Virus record (IMG/VR): IMGVR_UViG_3300005842_000485
Coordinates: 1 to 64,000 of that record
Reading direction: 5' to 3' (one strand)
DNA: 64,000 bases
From: a virus
The notes beneath the pieces are model-generated. The model searched no databases, was not told the origin of the DNA, and saw nothing but the letters and a program-made list of their open reading frames with translations. The translations under genes were made by a program, and so were the position numbers. Positions 1 to 6,990 of the stretch are shown here, in pieces. Positions within the stretch are counted from its first letter, which is position 1, and each line of letters opens with the position of its first letter.

Positions 1-1278
1 GTGAAGCGAACCAACAAGCGGGGGGTGCGAGATCGCCTCCCAGGATTCAGCTACAACTCGGTCACCAAGGAAGCGCACTTCGACGTGTGGGGGCGGAAGG
101 CAGCAGGGCAGAAGCGGCACCGCATCAGCGTCCCGGCCGCAACGCAAGAGGAAGCGGTCACGCTCTGGAAGCAGTACCGGCAGAAGGTGAAAGGGGGAAG
201 CGACCGCACCTTGATGCTTCCGCCCACGTTCGAGGAGTTCATCAACGACAGCTTCGACACGATCTGCGCGCAACTGAAACCAAAGACCGCGCGCGAGTAC
301 CGGTACGTAGTCGGGGTTGAAGGGACACGTCGGCGTAAGAAGGCAGCGAGACGGCCAACGCTCCTCATGGTCTTCGGCGAGATGCGTCTCACCGAGATCA
401 CCTCCGGGAAGATCAACAAGTGGTCGGCAGGGCTGATCGCGCTCGGCTACGCCGGCGCCACGGTGAACAACTACGTGAACACAATGTGTTCGCTCATGAC
501 GTACGCGGTGGAACTGGACGCCATCGAGGAATCTCCGCTCAAAAAGGAAGTGAAGAAGTACCGGGCGAACAAACCGCAGAACGAGCTGTCGGATGCGGAG
601 GAAGCACGATTCCTCGCGGCCTTCGATGATGAACGCGGCTTCCGCGACTACATCGCGGCCACGATGCCGCGGGGCACCGTGCGTCTCATCCCCAAGGATC
701 GCGCGGACGCGAAGGTGTTCGGGACGAAGCGGGTCGTGGGCGCGGCACTCCACCCGGAGAGCTCGGCGACGGGCGCGTACTTCCGCCGATTCCAGTCCTT
801 CGGGAAGCCGTTCTTCATCGTGGCGCTCGAAACTGGGCTGCGGTGGATCACGGACTTGCTGCCGCTCCAGTGGGAAGCGAACATCGACGAGGCGGCGGGA
901 GTCATTCGCACGACGACCGGAAAGACCGGGCGCGATGTGGTGATCCCGATTTCCAAACGGTGTTGGGAGGCCCTCGCCCAGTGCAAGGCGCGGAGCAACG
1001 GCACGGGCAACGTGTTTGTCGACGACGATGGCTGCGTCCCGGCTATCAAGACGATCCGCCGCTACTTCGCTATCGCAAAGTGGATCGCCGGCATGCAGAA
1101 GCGGAAGTTCCGCATCCATGATGTACGGCACACGTTCGGGAGCAAGCTGCTTCGTAGAGGTGTGAACATCAAGTTCGTGAGCACCGTCATGGCGCATTCC
1201 TCGGTGCGGATGACGGAGCGCTACGCCCGTGCGGGGGACGCGGTGCTCGGTGCCGTGGTCGAGGCGTTGGATCAATGA
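1..1278 (+). CDS. int: Tyrosine recombinase / phage integrase
   Basis: This 425-residue protein is a tyrosine site-specific recombinase that would integrate or excise phage DNA. The catalytic set is visible in order: Arg281 in 'ETGLRWITDLLPLQW', His373 and Arg376 in 'HDVRHTFG', His399 in 'MAHSS', and the nucleophile Tyr408 in 'TERYAR'. The N-terminal half should hold the arm- and core-binding domains. The GTG start is the first base of the window, so an upstream extension cannot be excluded. It converges with the next gene on a strong shared terminator hairpin. No att core could be recognised. The family call is secure; that the phage is temperate is inference. Confidence 0.93.
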   Translation: MKRTNKRGVRDRLPGFSYNSVTKEAHFDVWGRKAAGQKRHRISVPAATQEEAVTLWKQYRQKVKGGSDRTLMLPPTFEEFINDSFDTICAQLKPKTAREYRYVVGVEGTRRRKKAARRPTLLMVFGEMRLTEITSGKINKWSAGLIALGYAGATVNNYVNTMCSLMTYAVELDAIEESPLKKEVKKYRANKPQNELSDAEEARFLAAFDDERGFRDYIAATMPRGTVRLIPKDRADAKVFGTKRVVGAALHPESSATGAYFRRFQSFGKPFFIVALETGLRWITDLLPLQWEANIDEAAGVIRTTTGKTGRDVVIPISKRCWEALAQCKARSNGTGNVFVDDDGCVPAIKTIRRYFAIAKWIAGMQKRKFRIHDVRHTFGSKLLRRGVNIKFVSTVMAHSSVRMTERYARAGDAVLGAVVEALDQ

Positions 1279-1281
1279 AGC

Positions 1282-1307
1282 GATGGGGCGGCGGATGCCG
1301 CCCCATC
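1282..1307. terminator. Bidirectional terminator hairpin
   Basis: A perfect 11-bp stem (GATGGGGCGGC / GCCGCCCCATC) with loop GGAT lies between the convergent integrase and the 1317-1949 gene, starting 3 bases after the integrase stop codon. It can end transcripts from both sides. Confidence 0.8.
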
Positions 1308-1316
1308 TTCGTGTCG

Positions 1317-1949
1317 TCATCGGCGATCGTCGCGTTCGAGCATCGGCAGATAGAGATGCTCCAGACAGAAGACGTGGAGATCCCACCGCGACGCGAATCC
1401 CGCCATCCGACCGGGAACCGCATGCGGTCCATGCTTGTCGAGCCAGGCGGCGGTGAACCTCCCGAGCGCCCGGATGTCTCGATGCGTCCCGAGCCGCTTC
1501 AGCGGGAGTTCATAGAGGCACGTCTCGGACGGCGGTACGAGCGCGAGCACGTGGTAATCCATCTCGTCATGGAGGAGAAAGACACCCGGACGCCTGCCTG
1601 TCGCAGCGATGGCGTTGGCGCGCCGTGGCACAAGCATCGGATAACCCCAGAGGACTTCATCGACAAGGTCATGCTCCAGGACATGCCTCGGGAGGAAGGG
1701 GTTCACACACTTCCGCAGATCGGCGCGGCCCCGCGCTTTGCGCCCGGCATGTTGCGACTCCACATACTCCCGCGAGGCAGAGAGCGTATCGCGGACGGCC
1801 GGGTGGGTAATCGCGTCGTCATCCAGCGGATTCACCCCCATCCGTGCGAGATCGTCAGCGAGTCGCAGCTGTTCCTCGAACGCGGTGTCGTGGGATGGCA
1901 GGCGATGGGTAACAGTCGTAGGTAGGGTGTAGCTCTTTACCTGATGCAT
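1317..1949 (-). CDS. Hypothetical protein
   Basis: A 210-residue protein I do not recognise. The minus frame is preferred over an overlapping plus-strand frame because its composition is protein-like (for example 'VFLLHDEMDYHVLALV') and it has a clear Shine-Dalgarno, AAAGGA, a few bases before the ATG at 1949. No signal peptide, membrane segment or catalytic motif is apparent. That SD lies inside an inverted repeat (1958-1996), so translation may be controlled by RNA structure. It is the last gene of the leftward early region and sits next to the integrase. Confidence 0.6.
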   Translation of the reverse strand: MHQVKSYTLPTTVTHRLPSHDTAFEEQLRLADDLARMGVNPLDDDAITHPAVRDTLSASREYVESQHAGRKARGRADLRKCVNPFLPRHVLEHDLVDEVLWGYPMLVPRRANAIAATGRRPGVFLLHDEMDYHVLALVPPSETCLYELPLKRLGTHRDIRALGRFTAAWLDKHGPHAVPGRMAGFASRWDLHVFCLEHLYLPMLERDDRR

Positions 1950-1957
1950 GGAGTCGA

Positions 1958-1996
1958 TTCCTTTCCAGGCCCGCGCTTCGCGCGAAGCATGGAAGG
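1958..1996 (-). promoter_or_regulatory. Inverted repeat overlapping the SD of the 1949 gene
   Basis: CCTTTCCA (1960-1967) can pair with TGGAAGG (1990-1996) with one bulge. Between them is a perfect 14-bp palindrome, GCTTCGCGCGAAGC (1975-1988). On the minus-strand transcript this folds the AAAGGA ribosome site of the downstream gene into a stem. It may be a translational control element or a protein-binding site; no function is proven. Confidence 0.4.
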
Positions 1997-2160
1997 GCCG
2001 AGCGGCGTGACAGTGGAGAGGAAGCCGTGGAACGGGCTATCTGTCTGATGGAGTTGCGCTTGCGCCGCGAGCGGGTGATGTTTGCCCTCTGCCGTGCCGG
2101 TATAGCAAGGGCTCCGTGTGTTGCGGCGCGAGCTGCGCGAATCTGTTGATGCGATTGAGG
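1997..2160. other. Short gap without a convincing gene
   Basis: Only low-complexity, Arg/Ser-rich shadow frames are open here on either strand. I see no convincing promoter. Confidence 0.4.
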
Positions 2161-2322
2161 TTACTGCCGCCTCGGAAACTTGCGGCTCTGCCCCGAGAGC
2201 GCGCGGATCGTCGCGAAGATCGTGCGGTGGGCGTCTGTGAAAAAGTCTTCGGTGTTGATGATGCCGACGACGCGATAGAACGCGTGATGGTCGAATGAGT
2301 ATCGTGCGTAACTAGACCCCAT
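2161..2322 (-). CDS. Small hypothetical protein (53 aa)
   Basis: A short frame starting ATG at 2322 and ending TAA at 2161. It is 8 bases downstream of the RNase H gene and reads as a normal protein ('FDHHAFYRVVGIINTEDFF'). A longer overlapping minus frame (2037-2330) is Ser/Arg rich and looks like a shadow. Function unknown. Its position suggests co-transcription with dnaB and RNase H. Confidence 0.5.
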   Translation of the reverse strand: MGSSYARYSFDHHAFYRVVGIINTEDFFTDAHRTIFATIRALSGQSRKFPRRQ

Positions 2323-2330
2323 ATGCCCAC

Positions 2331-2843
2331 TTAGCCGCGTTTGGGCGGCCTACTGCCGATTAATTGGCCGGCGAGAAGGTCAGCACGCCTGTTTTTCGAT
2401 CTGGGGACGTGTTCCGGGGTCAGGATGAGTCCTTGGCCGTCCGGAAGGAGTTGGACGCGTCTCCGTCCATCAGGGAGGCCCACAACGGCATGCGCGATGA
2501 AGCCAGCAATCTGCCGTTGGAGCGGTGCGATGTGCGGAAGCTGGGAAATCCGGTTCTGGCCTATCAGGAACTTGATGACGAACTGGGAGTCACCGCGAAG
2601 GAGCACGTGCCGGACACCGCGGCCAGACGCCCAGCGCAGCCCTTCGAGGCAGCCGTGCAGTTCCGCCATGTTGGAGCTACACGGCTCGACGGTTCCTGCG
2701 GCCTCCTTGAGCGTCTGACCGCCCTTCCCGACCGCGACGAACGCCCATGCGCCCTTCGTCTGTTGCCAGTTCGGATGGCTCGGCGCGCAGTTCGCGATGC
2801 AGGCACCATCAAAGTTGAGAATGAGGTCGTAGTCGTTCCTCAC
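2331..2843 (-). CDS. Ribonuclease H-like protein
   Basis: A 170-residue RNase HI-fold protein, expected to cleave the RNA strand of RNA-DNA hybrids such as replication primers. The acidic metal-binding set is in place: Asp12 ('NFDGA'), Glu61 ('NMAELHG'), Asp85 ('LRGDSQFVI') and Asp155 ('NRRADLL'), with His145 in 'EHVPRSKN' as the usual extra histidine. Its ATG overlaps the dnaB stop codon as ATGA, so translation is probably coupled to the helicase. Length fits a stand-alone RNase HI. Substrate specificity is inferred from the family. Confidence 0.85.
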   Translation of the reverse strand: MRNDYDLILNFDGACIANCAPSHPNWQQTKGAWAFVAVGKGGQTLKEAAGTVEPCSSNMAELHGCLEGLRWASGRGVRHVLLRGDSQFVIKFLIGQNRISQLPHIAPLQRQIAGFIAHAVVGLPDGRRRVQLLPDGQGLILTPEHVPRSKNRRADLLAGQLIGSRPPKRG

Positions 2844-4192
2844 GCGGTGAGCGGGAAGTGCTCATCCACGCCACCATGGAAGCTATCGAGGGAGCGGAAG
2901 GTGGTGGTCTTCGCGTCGAACATGAGGAGCACCTTCCCGGTCGGGCCGTTGCGGTGCTTCTTGATGTGCAGCTCCACCTCGCCGGGACGGTCGGACTCCT
3001 CCGGCCGGTAGTAGTCGTCGCGGTACAGCATCATCACCACATCGGCGTCCGCTTCGATCTGGCCGGACTCGCGGAGATCGGAGAGGTTCGGGACTTTGCT
3101 GTCGCGGCCCTCCACCGCACGGGACAACTGCGAGAGACAGAGGATCGGCACGGTCAGCTCGCGCGCAAGCGCCTTGAGGCTGCGGCTGATCTCGGAGACT
3201 TCCTGCGTCCGGTTGTTGGGATTCGTCCCTGCCATGAGTTGCAGGTAATCCACCACGATGAAGTCGAGACCATGTTCGGCCTGGAGCCGTCGTGCGCGGC
3301 TACGGAGTTCGAGGGCGGTGAGCCCAGCGGTGTCCACGATGTAGAGCGGCAGGTCTTTCCATTTGTCCATCGCCGCCGCGACCAGATCACCTTCGCTCGA
3401 CGTGAGCTTGCCGGCGCGAATCTTCCAGCCGTCCACCCCGGAGAGGCCGCTCAAGATGCGATTGGTCAGCTGCTCCTTCGACATCTCGAGCGAGAAGATG
3501 CCGACGTTCTTTCCCTTCGACGCGATGTTCTTCGCGATGGTCAGCGCGCAACTCGTCTTTCCCATTGCAGGCCGGGCGGCCAAGATGAGGAGATCGGACG
3601 GCTCGATGCCCGAGAGCATGCGATCCAGCTCCCCCAACCCGGTGTAGATGAAGCGGGACTTCGCCTCGCCTTCCATCGCCGCCGCCATGCGCTCGTACTG
3701 CGCGTCGAAGAGGTCACGGAGCGAGTCGATCTTGGTTCGCGCATGCGAGCGCCGGATGTCCGTCAGCAGCTGTTCGGATCGGTCGCGGACGATCTGCGGT
3801 TCTGCCTCAAGATCGAAGGCAAGCCGCTGGATCTCGTACCCCGCCTCGATGATGCGCCGCCTCGTCGCGTGGTCGTGCACGATCCGCGCGTACTCCTCGG
3901 CGTTGGACGCGGTGGGAACAAACTCGGTGAGCGCGGCGAGTTCCGCGATGCCACCGGCAAGTGTAAGTTCATCACGCTCGATGAGGCGCGCTTGGAGCGT
4001 CGTGAGATCGATGGGGCGCCGGGCGCGGTACAGGTCGAGCATCGCGGCGTACGTGATCCGGTGCGCGTCGAAGTAGAAGTCGTCCTTTGCGAGAAGTTCC
4101 GAGACGCGAATGATCGCTTCCTGATCGAGCAGGATTGATCCGAGGACACTCTTCTCGGCCGTAACGTCATGCGGTGGCACCTTCGACTGCAT
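2840..4192 (-). CDS. dnaB: Replicative DNA helicase (DnaB-like)
   Basis: A 450-residue hexameric replicative helicase of the RecA-like superfamily 4. The N-terminal primase-interacting domain begins 'HDVTAEKSVLGSILLDQEA'. The C-terminal motor has Walker A 'ARPAMGKTS' and Walker B 'LDFIVVDYLQLM', followed by the conserved 'LSQLSR' and 'LRESGQIEADADVV' stretches. The ATG at 4192 is chosen because the family normally starts just before 'PHD'. An ATG at 4243 would add 17 Ser/His-rich residues and overlap the initiator gene further. The start lies 26 bases inside the upstream initiator gene and the stop overlaps RNase H, so this is a tight replication operon. Confidence 0.95.
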   Translation of the reverse strand: MQSKVPPHDVTAEKSVLGSILLDQEAIIRVSELLAKDDFYFDAHRITYAAMLDLYRARRPIDLTTLQARLIERDELTLAGGIAELAALTEFVPTASNAEEYARIVHDHATRRRIIEAGYEIQRLAFDLEAEPQIVRDRSEQLLTDIRRSHARTKIDSLRDLFDAQYERMAAAMEGEAKSRFIYTGLGELDRMLSGIEPSDLLILAARPAMGKTSCALTIAKNIASKGKNVGIFSLEMSKEQLTNRILSGLSGVDGWKIRAGKLTSSEGDLVAAAMDKWKDLPLYIVDTAGLTALELRSRARRLQAEHGLDFIVVDYLQLMAGTNPNNRTQEVSEISRSLKALARELTVPILCLSQLSRAVEGRDSKVPNLSDLRESGQIEADADVVMMLYRDDYYRPEESDRPGEVELHIKKHRNGPTGKVLLMFDAKTTTFRSLDSFHGGVDEHFPLTA

Positions 4193-5240
4193 GGGGTTGT
4201 TCGGGAGGTGATGAGACGAGGAGGACGGCGCGGACGAAACCACGGATCAACGTGACCTGTTCGCGCTTTGGAGGGGACGGGGATGCGTCGAGCCGGGAAA
4301 ACGGAGCGGGATCGACGCCGAAGCGAGGAGCGACGGAGCGAATGCGTTCCCACGCATGCGTGGCACCGAAGGAAAGATCGCTCTCAAGCTGCCGGTAGAG
4401 GGTCTGTTTCTCGAAGAATGCGGCTTCGGGGTCGCGCCGCTGACGTGCTGCCTTTTGGCGATCTTCCTTCGAGGGAGGGCCAGTCCATGTGTAGCCCTGT
4501 GCCTTCTGCGACGTGAGCGTCGTCGAGAGCCATGAGAACAGGGACTTGCGCTCGACAAACGAAGTTGCGGCGACCTGAAGGGCCTTGAGGAGTTGTATTT
4601 CGCTGTGCTCGCGAACGTACGACTCGACGAGCTCAAGGATTTCTTGGTTCCAGAAGAACGGCCCGAGATGCGACGCGAGGGCCTTCTCAAGCTGGGGAGA
4701 CGCAACGTACGTCCCCTCTGGCTCGCGCGCGTCATCATCATCGTTCTTTCGTTCTTGTTCTTCTGTTCTTTCCTTATTAGGACTTTCGCTATACAAGAGT
4801 TCCACTGGCTGAATGGAGCTTGTAGATGCGGATGACTGGCTTGTATAAGCAGAGGGCATGGATTCTTGGTGGTCGTCGGAACCAGTAGGACTTTCGCTAG
4901 TCGAAAGTGCCAATGGGCCTTTTGCGATTTCAAAGGTGCGTTGGGAGAAAACGCCCGTCGTTTCGCGGCCAACGGCGGAGACGGTAACCAAGCCGAGTGT
5001 CGAGAGTATCTCCAGCGCACGGGCGACACCCTTGTAGGACATCCCGGTGAGTTGGCAGATGGTTGAGACGTGCTCCTTGAAAATCTTGTCCCCGTAATCG
5101 TTACAGAGGAGGACAAGCACATCGTAGACGGCCATGACGTAGGCAATCTGTCGGCGCGGGACGGACGCTGCGATCAGCCTCACGCGCGCCTTGTCCTTCC
5201 AGTGCCACGCAATGCCTTGGGTTCCCTTCACACCACGCAT
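4167..5240 (-). CDS. Putative replication initiator with winged-helix N-terminus
   Basis: A 357-residue protein directly upstream of dnaB. Residues ~15-110 look like a winged-helix DNA-binding domain ('VSTICQLTGMSYKGVARAL', 'LGLVTVS'), typical of phage O-like or DnaD-like initiators that load the helicase. A Ser/Thr/acid-rich linker follows (~125-175), then a helical C-terminal part with 'FFWNQEILELVESYVREH'. I infer origin binding or helicase loading from fold and position; no exact family is claimed. The ATG sits inside a 9-bp-stem hairpin and has no SD, only a CA-rich leader. Transcription probably starts at the TTGACC/TAGTGT promoter about 110 bases upstream. Confidence 0.7.
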   Translation of the reverse strand: MRGVKGTQGIAWHWKDKARVRLIAASVPRRQIAYVMAVYDVLVLLCNDYGDKIFKEHVSTICQLTGMSYKGVARALEILSTLGLVTVSAVGRETTGVFSQRTFEIAKGPLALSTSESPTGSDDHQESMPSAYTSQSSASTSSIQPVELLYSESPNKERTEEQERKNDDDDAREPEGTYVASPQLEKALASHLGPFFWNQEILELVESYVREHSEIQLLKALQVAATSFVERKSLFSWLSTTLTSQKAQGYTWTGPPSKEDRQKAARQRRDPEAAFFEKQTLYRQLESDLSFGATHAWERIRSVAPRFGVDPAPFSRLDASPSPPKREQVTLIRGFVRAVLLVSSPPEQPHAVEGATA

Positions 5241-5275
5241 GGCTGCGTGGTGTTGTTGTTCAGATGGCTGTTCAT
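5228..5275 (-). CDS. Possible 15-codon leader peptide overlapping the initiator start
   Basis: An ATG at 5275 opens a 15-residue frame that ends in TGA at 5228, 13 bases inside the initiator gene whose ATG is at 5240. Such an overlap could couple or regulate initiator translation. There is no SD. The evidence is only geometry, so confidence is low. Confidence 0.25.
   Translation of the reverse strand: MNSHLNNNTTQPCVV
5231..5252 (-). promoter_or_regulatory. Hairpin covering the initiator start codon
   Basis: CACCACGCA (5231-5239) and TGCGTGGTG (5244-5252) form a perfect 9-bp stem with loop TGGC. The start codon (5240-5238) lies at the loop and stem edge. In RNA it would block initiation; in DNA it is a good operator for a dimeric repressor. 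Confidence 0.55.
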
Positions 5276-5353
5276 GCAGGCGTGATCGTTACGGATGATC
5301 CGCACCTGTGCAAAGGGAAATGCATCGGTCGCAAGGATGAGTGTTCAGCTTTC

Positions 5354-5381
5354 ACACTACTCCTCCAGAAAATCGGGTCAA
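5354..5381 (-). promoter_or_regulatory. Promoter of the replication operon (TTGACC / TAGTGT)
   Basis: On the minus strand TTGACC (5381-5376), a 16-base spacer and TAGTGT (5359-5354) match the promoter element found before most leftward operons of this genome. Predicted transcription start is near 5347, about 107 bases before the initiator ATG. Confidence 0.6.
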
Positions 5382-5384
5382 GCC

Positions 5385-5412
5385 TTGACGCAGCAATGGC
5401 TTCCTGTAGGAT
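5385..5412 (+). promoter_or_regulatory. Rightward sigma70-like promoter
   Basis: TTGACG (5385-5390), 16-base spacer, TAGGAT (5407-5412). Its -35 box is 3 bases from the -35 box of the leftward promoter, and the junction is a perfect inverted repeat, GTCAAG-C-CTTGAC. No protein gene follows; the transcript would meet a hairpin after about 30-50 bases. Confidence 0.55.
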
Positions 5413-5417
5413 GAAAG

Positions 5418-5475
5418 TGCTCGGTCTCGCAAGGATTAGCACGGCGTCCCCGCTTCGGCGGGGATTGCTGTCTTA
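5418..5475 (+). ncRNA. Candidate small RNA from the divergent promoter
   Basis: The predicted transcript from the rightward promoter is about 55 bases long. It contains stem GTGCT/AGCAC (5417-5421 with 5438-5442) and then TCCCCGC-TTCG-GCGGGGA (5447-5464), a 7-bp stem closed by a TTCG tetraloop, followed by TTGCTGTCTT. No reading frame of note. This is inferred from promoter and terminator alone. Confidence 0.35.
5447..5464 (-). terminator. TTCG-tetraloop terminator hairpin
   Basis: Perfect 7-bp stem TCCCCGC/GCGGGGA with TTCG loop, 8 bases after the stop codon of the 5473-5700 gene on the minus strand. It separates the SSB operon from the replication operon and could also end the rightward small transcript. 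Confidence 0.65.
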
Positions 5476-5700
5476 GGAGTCTTTTGGATCGTGCGGCTTC
5501 TTGCAACACGGGCAGATGGGCGGTTCTTCTTTGGCCCGTGGCCACGGGACTTCCGCAATAATGAGTTCAATCGTCTTGAGACGGATATGGCGTTCGTCGT
5601 CGTAGCGATAGCGGACGCAGACCAAGCGGTCGCCAAACTTCTCCATGAGCCGCCGCGTGCCGGCGCGCGGTGGACGGACGGTGAGTCTGGTGCGAAGCAC
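5473..5700 (-). CDS. Small conserved-type protein with CPCC motif
   Basis: 75 residues. The N-terminus is basic ('RLTVRPPRAGTRRLMEKFG') and is followed by a beta-strand-like core 'DRLVCVRYRYD'. The C-terminal CPCC plus a His is a likely metal site. The pattern resembles a small uncharacterised protein I recall from proteobacterial and phage genomes, but I cannot name a family. It starts 1 base after the preceding gene and is the last gene before the tetraloop terminator. Confidence 0.65.
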   Translation of the reverse strand: MLRTRLTVRPPRAGTRRLMEKFGDRLVCVRYRYDDERHIRLKTIELIIAEVPWPRAKEEPPICPCCKKPHDPKDS

Positions 5701-5701
5701 G

Positions 5702-5926
5702 CTAGACCTCGCTCATGATCTGGCGGAAGACGGTTGTGCTGATGCGCATGACCGCGCACACGACCGAGACTAAGCGGCGTTGTGTGAGGTCGTCGGTGCT
5801 GCGGATCATTGCGGCTGCGGCGCGGAGGCGCTGTTGTCGGTTCTCGTCTCGGGCGAGCGCAAGTTCCGGCGCGAGCGCAAGCATGAGTGCGGCGATCTCT
5901 TGGGCAGCGGTATTCGGTTGTGCCAT
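5702..5926 (-). CDS. Small helical hypothetical protein
   Basis: 74 residues from the ATG at 5926 ('MAQPNTAAQEIAALMLALA'). An upstream ATG at 5983 would add a Pro/Arg-rich segment unlikely to be translated. It looks all-helical, with a possible helix-turn-helix-like stretch near the C-terminus ('DDLTQRRLVSVVCAVMRIS'). Function unknown. It abuts the 5473-5700 gene. Confidence 0.55.
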   Translation of the reverse strand: MAQPNTAAQEIAALMLALAPELALARDENRQQRLRAAAAMIRSTDDLTQRRLVSVVCAVMRISTTVFRQIMSEV

Positions 5927-6005
5927 GCCACGAGTCTGCACTCTGGCTACAGGGGAGAGAGGTGGTGCGCGGTGGACTTCCACATCTCCCGCGCACCGTT
6001 GGTGT

Positions 6006-6308
6006 TTACCACATGAGGATCAGGAGCATCGCGAGGATCGGCCAGCCGAGAAGCGCGATAAAGGCCGTATTGCGCCAGAGACGCATGGCTTTGAGGTCAC
6101 GCTGGCTTCGGCGCAGCGTGTCCGATGCACCGTCCGCCATGCTGCGAACCTCGAAGAAGTGACAGCTTGGGGTGCGGCACAATGCCACTTGGAGCGATTT
6201 CGCCCCGTCTACACCGGTGAGGACGGAGAGCCAGTTCCGTTCGTCTTTGCAGCGCGCGCAGCGCGTGTTCAGTCGAAGTTCCGAGAACTGTCCTGCAAGG
6301 TGCGTCAT
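6006..6308 (-). CDS. Small membrane-anchored protein with zinc-ribbon-like N-terminus
   Basis: 100 residues from the ATG at 6308, which overlaps the stop of the upstream gene as ATGA. The N-terminal half has CARC and a later Cys-Cys-His cluster ('CRTPSCHFFEV'), consistent with a small zinc ribbon. The C-terminus is a hydrophobic segment ('TAFIALLGWPILAMLLILMW') that should anchor it in the membrane. Unknown role. Longer frames upstream are Arg-rich shadow sequence. Confidence 0.6.
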   Translation of the reverse strand: MTHLAGQFSELRLNTRCARCKDERNWLSVLTGVDGAKSLQVALCRTPSCHFFEVRSMADGASDTLRRSQRDLKAMRLWRNTAFIALLGWPILAMLLILMW

Positions 6309-6610
6309 GCCGGTACGTAGGTCAGGAGCAGGGCGATCTCGGCGCGGATGCGTGGATCGAGATGTTCCATCGGGAGCACGTCGTAGCCGCCAAGGAGGTT
6401 GAACTGCGGCGTCTCGTCGTCTCCGAAGAAGAGCGTCGTTCCCATCTCGCCCCAATCGTCGATCTGTTCGATGTCTTTCGCGACACCGAGCGGCGCGCCA
6501 GTCGTGGCGTCGAGCACGGCATGTGTCCATCCATGGAGATGCATGGGAGTGGTGGTGAAAGATTCAAAGAACGCGGTGGGTGTTCGCCCCGTGCGTGGTG
6601 AGTCGTGCAT
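6305..6610 (-). CDS. Hypothetical protein (101 aa)
   Basis: 101 residues from the ATG at 6610 with an alternative ATG at 6544. 'HLHGWTHAVLDATTGAP' and the acidic, compact remainder look like a genuine globular protein. In the same frame upstream of the ATG a Cys-rich stretch ('CGATLAP', 'CLACRR') remains open without a canonical start codon, so the true protein may be longer. Function unknown. The stop overlaps the next gene. Confidence 0.5.
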   Translation of the reverse strand: MHDSPRTGRTPTAFFESFTTTPMHLHGWTHAVLDATTGAPLGVAKDIEQIDDWGEMGTTLFFGDDETPQFNLLGGYDVLPMEHLDPRIRAEIALLLTYVPA

Positions 6611-6807
6611 GCGCCGGCAAGCCAGGCAGCCATGCTGTGGAAGTCCACTCGCCGGAGCGAGCGTGGCACCGCAGACCGAGCGCGCATCGAAGGCCGTCGA
6701 AGTGACGAGAAAGAGCGCCCTCTCGCACGATGGCGCGTGGGGGTAGGCTATCGCCCTAGGAAGGCGGCACGGACACTACGGGACTCGACCCACGGAAACG
6801 TAGAAGG

Positions 6808-6834
6808 CCCCCGGCGCGGGGTCAGCTCCGGGGG
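6808..6834. terminator. GC-rich hairpin in the 6611-6990 gap
   Basis: CCCCCGG (6808-6814) and CCGGGGG (6828-6834) pair perfectly around a 13-base loop. The surrounding gap of 380 bases between the SSB gene and the 6305 gene holds no other convincing gene. Confidence 0.4.
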
Positions 6835-6927
6835 TTACGGCAGGAACTCCTCTCTAAACCCCAGAGGAACGAAACACCAGCGTGTGCTGGCGGCTGCGGA
6901 ACGGTGTCTACCCCCGAGCTTCAGCGA

Positions 6928-6965
6928 AGAAGCGCCTGATCTCCAACAACTGGAGGGGCGCTTCT
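6928..6965 (-). terminator. Hairpin downstream of SSB
   Basis: Long interrupted stem AGAAGCGCC...CTCCA / TGGAG...GGCGCTTCT, starting 25 bases after the SSB stop codon on the minus strand. The U-tract is poor. It is probably a terminator or attenuator of the SSB transcript. Confidence 0.55.
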
Positions 6966-6990
6966 CGTGACCGGGACGCAGCAACAGGAG

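Noticed and set aside
1275-1925. Long plus-strand frame opposite the 1317-1949 gene
   Set aside because: Composition is Arg/Pro-rich shadow sequence and it lacks a ribosome site, while the minus frame has a good SD and normal protein character.
2037-2330. 97-codon minus frame downstream of RNase H
   Set aside because: Ser/Arg-rich; the overlapping 53-codon frame from ATG 2322 looks much more like a protein.
2858-4138. 426-codon plus-strand frame opposite dnaB
   Set aside because: It is the antisense shadow of an unmistakable helicase gene, with the His/Arg/Val bias typical of such frames.
5272-5355. 27-codon frame from GTG 5355 with GGAGGAG upstream
   Set aside because: The SD-like sequence lies in the spacer of the TTGACC/TAGTGT promoter and the GTG overlaps its -10 box, so it would not be on the transcript.
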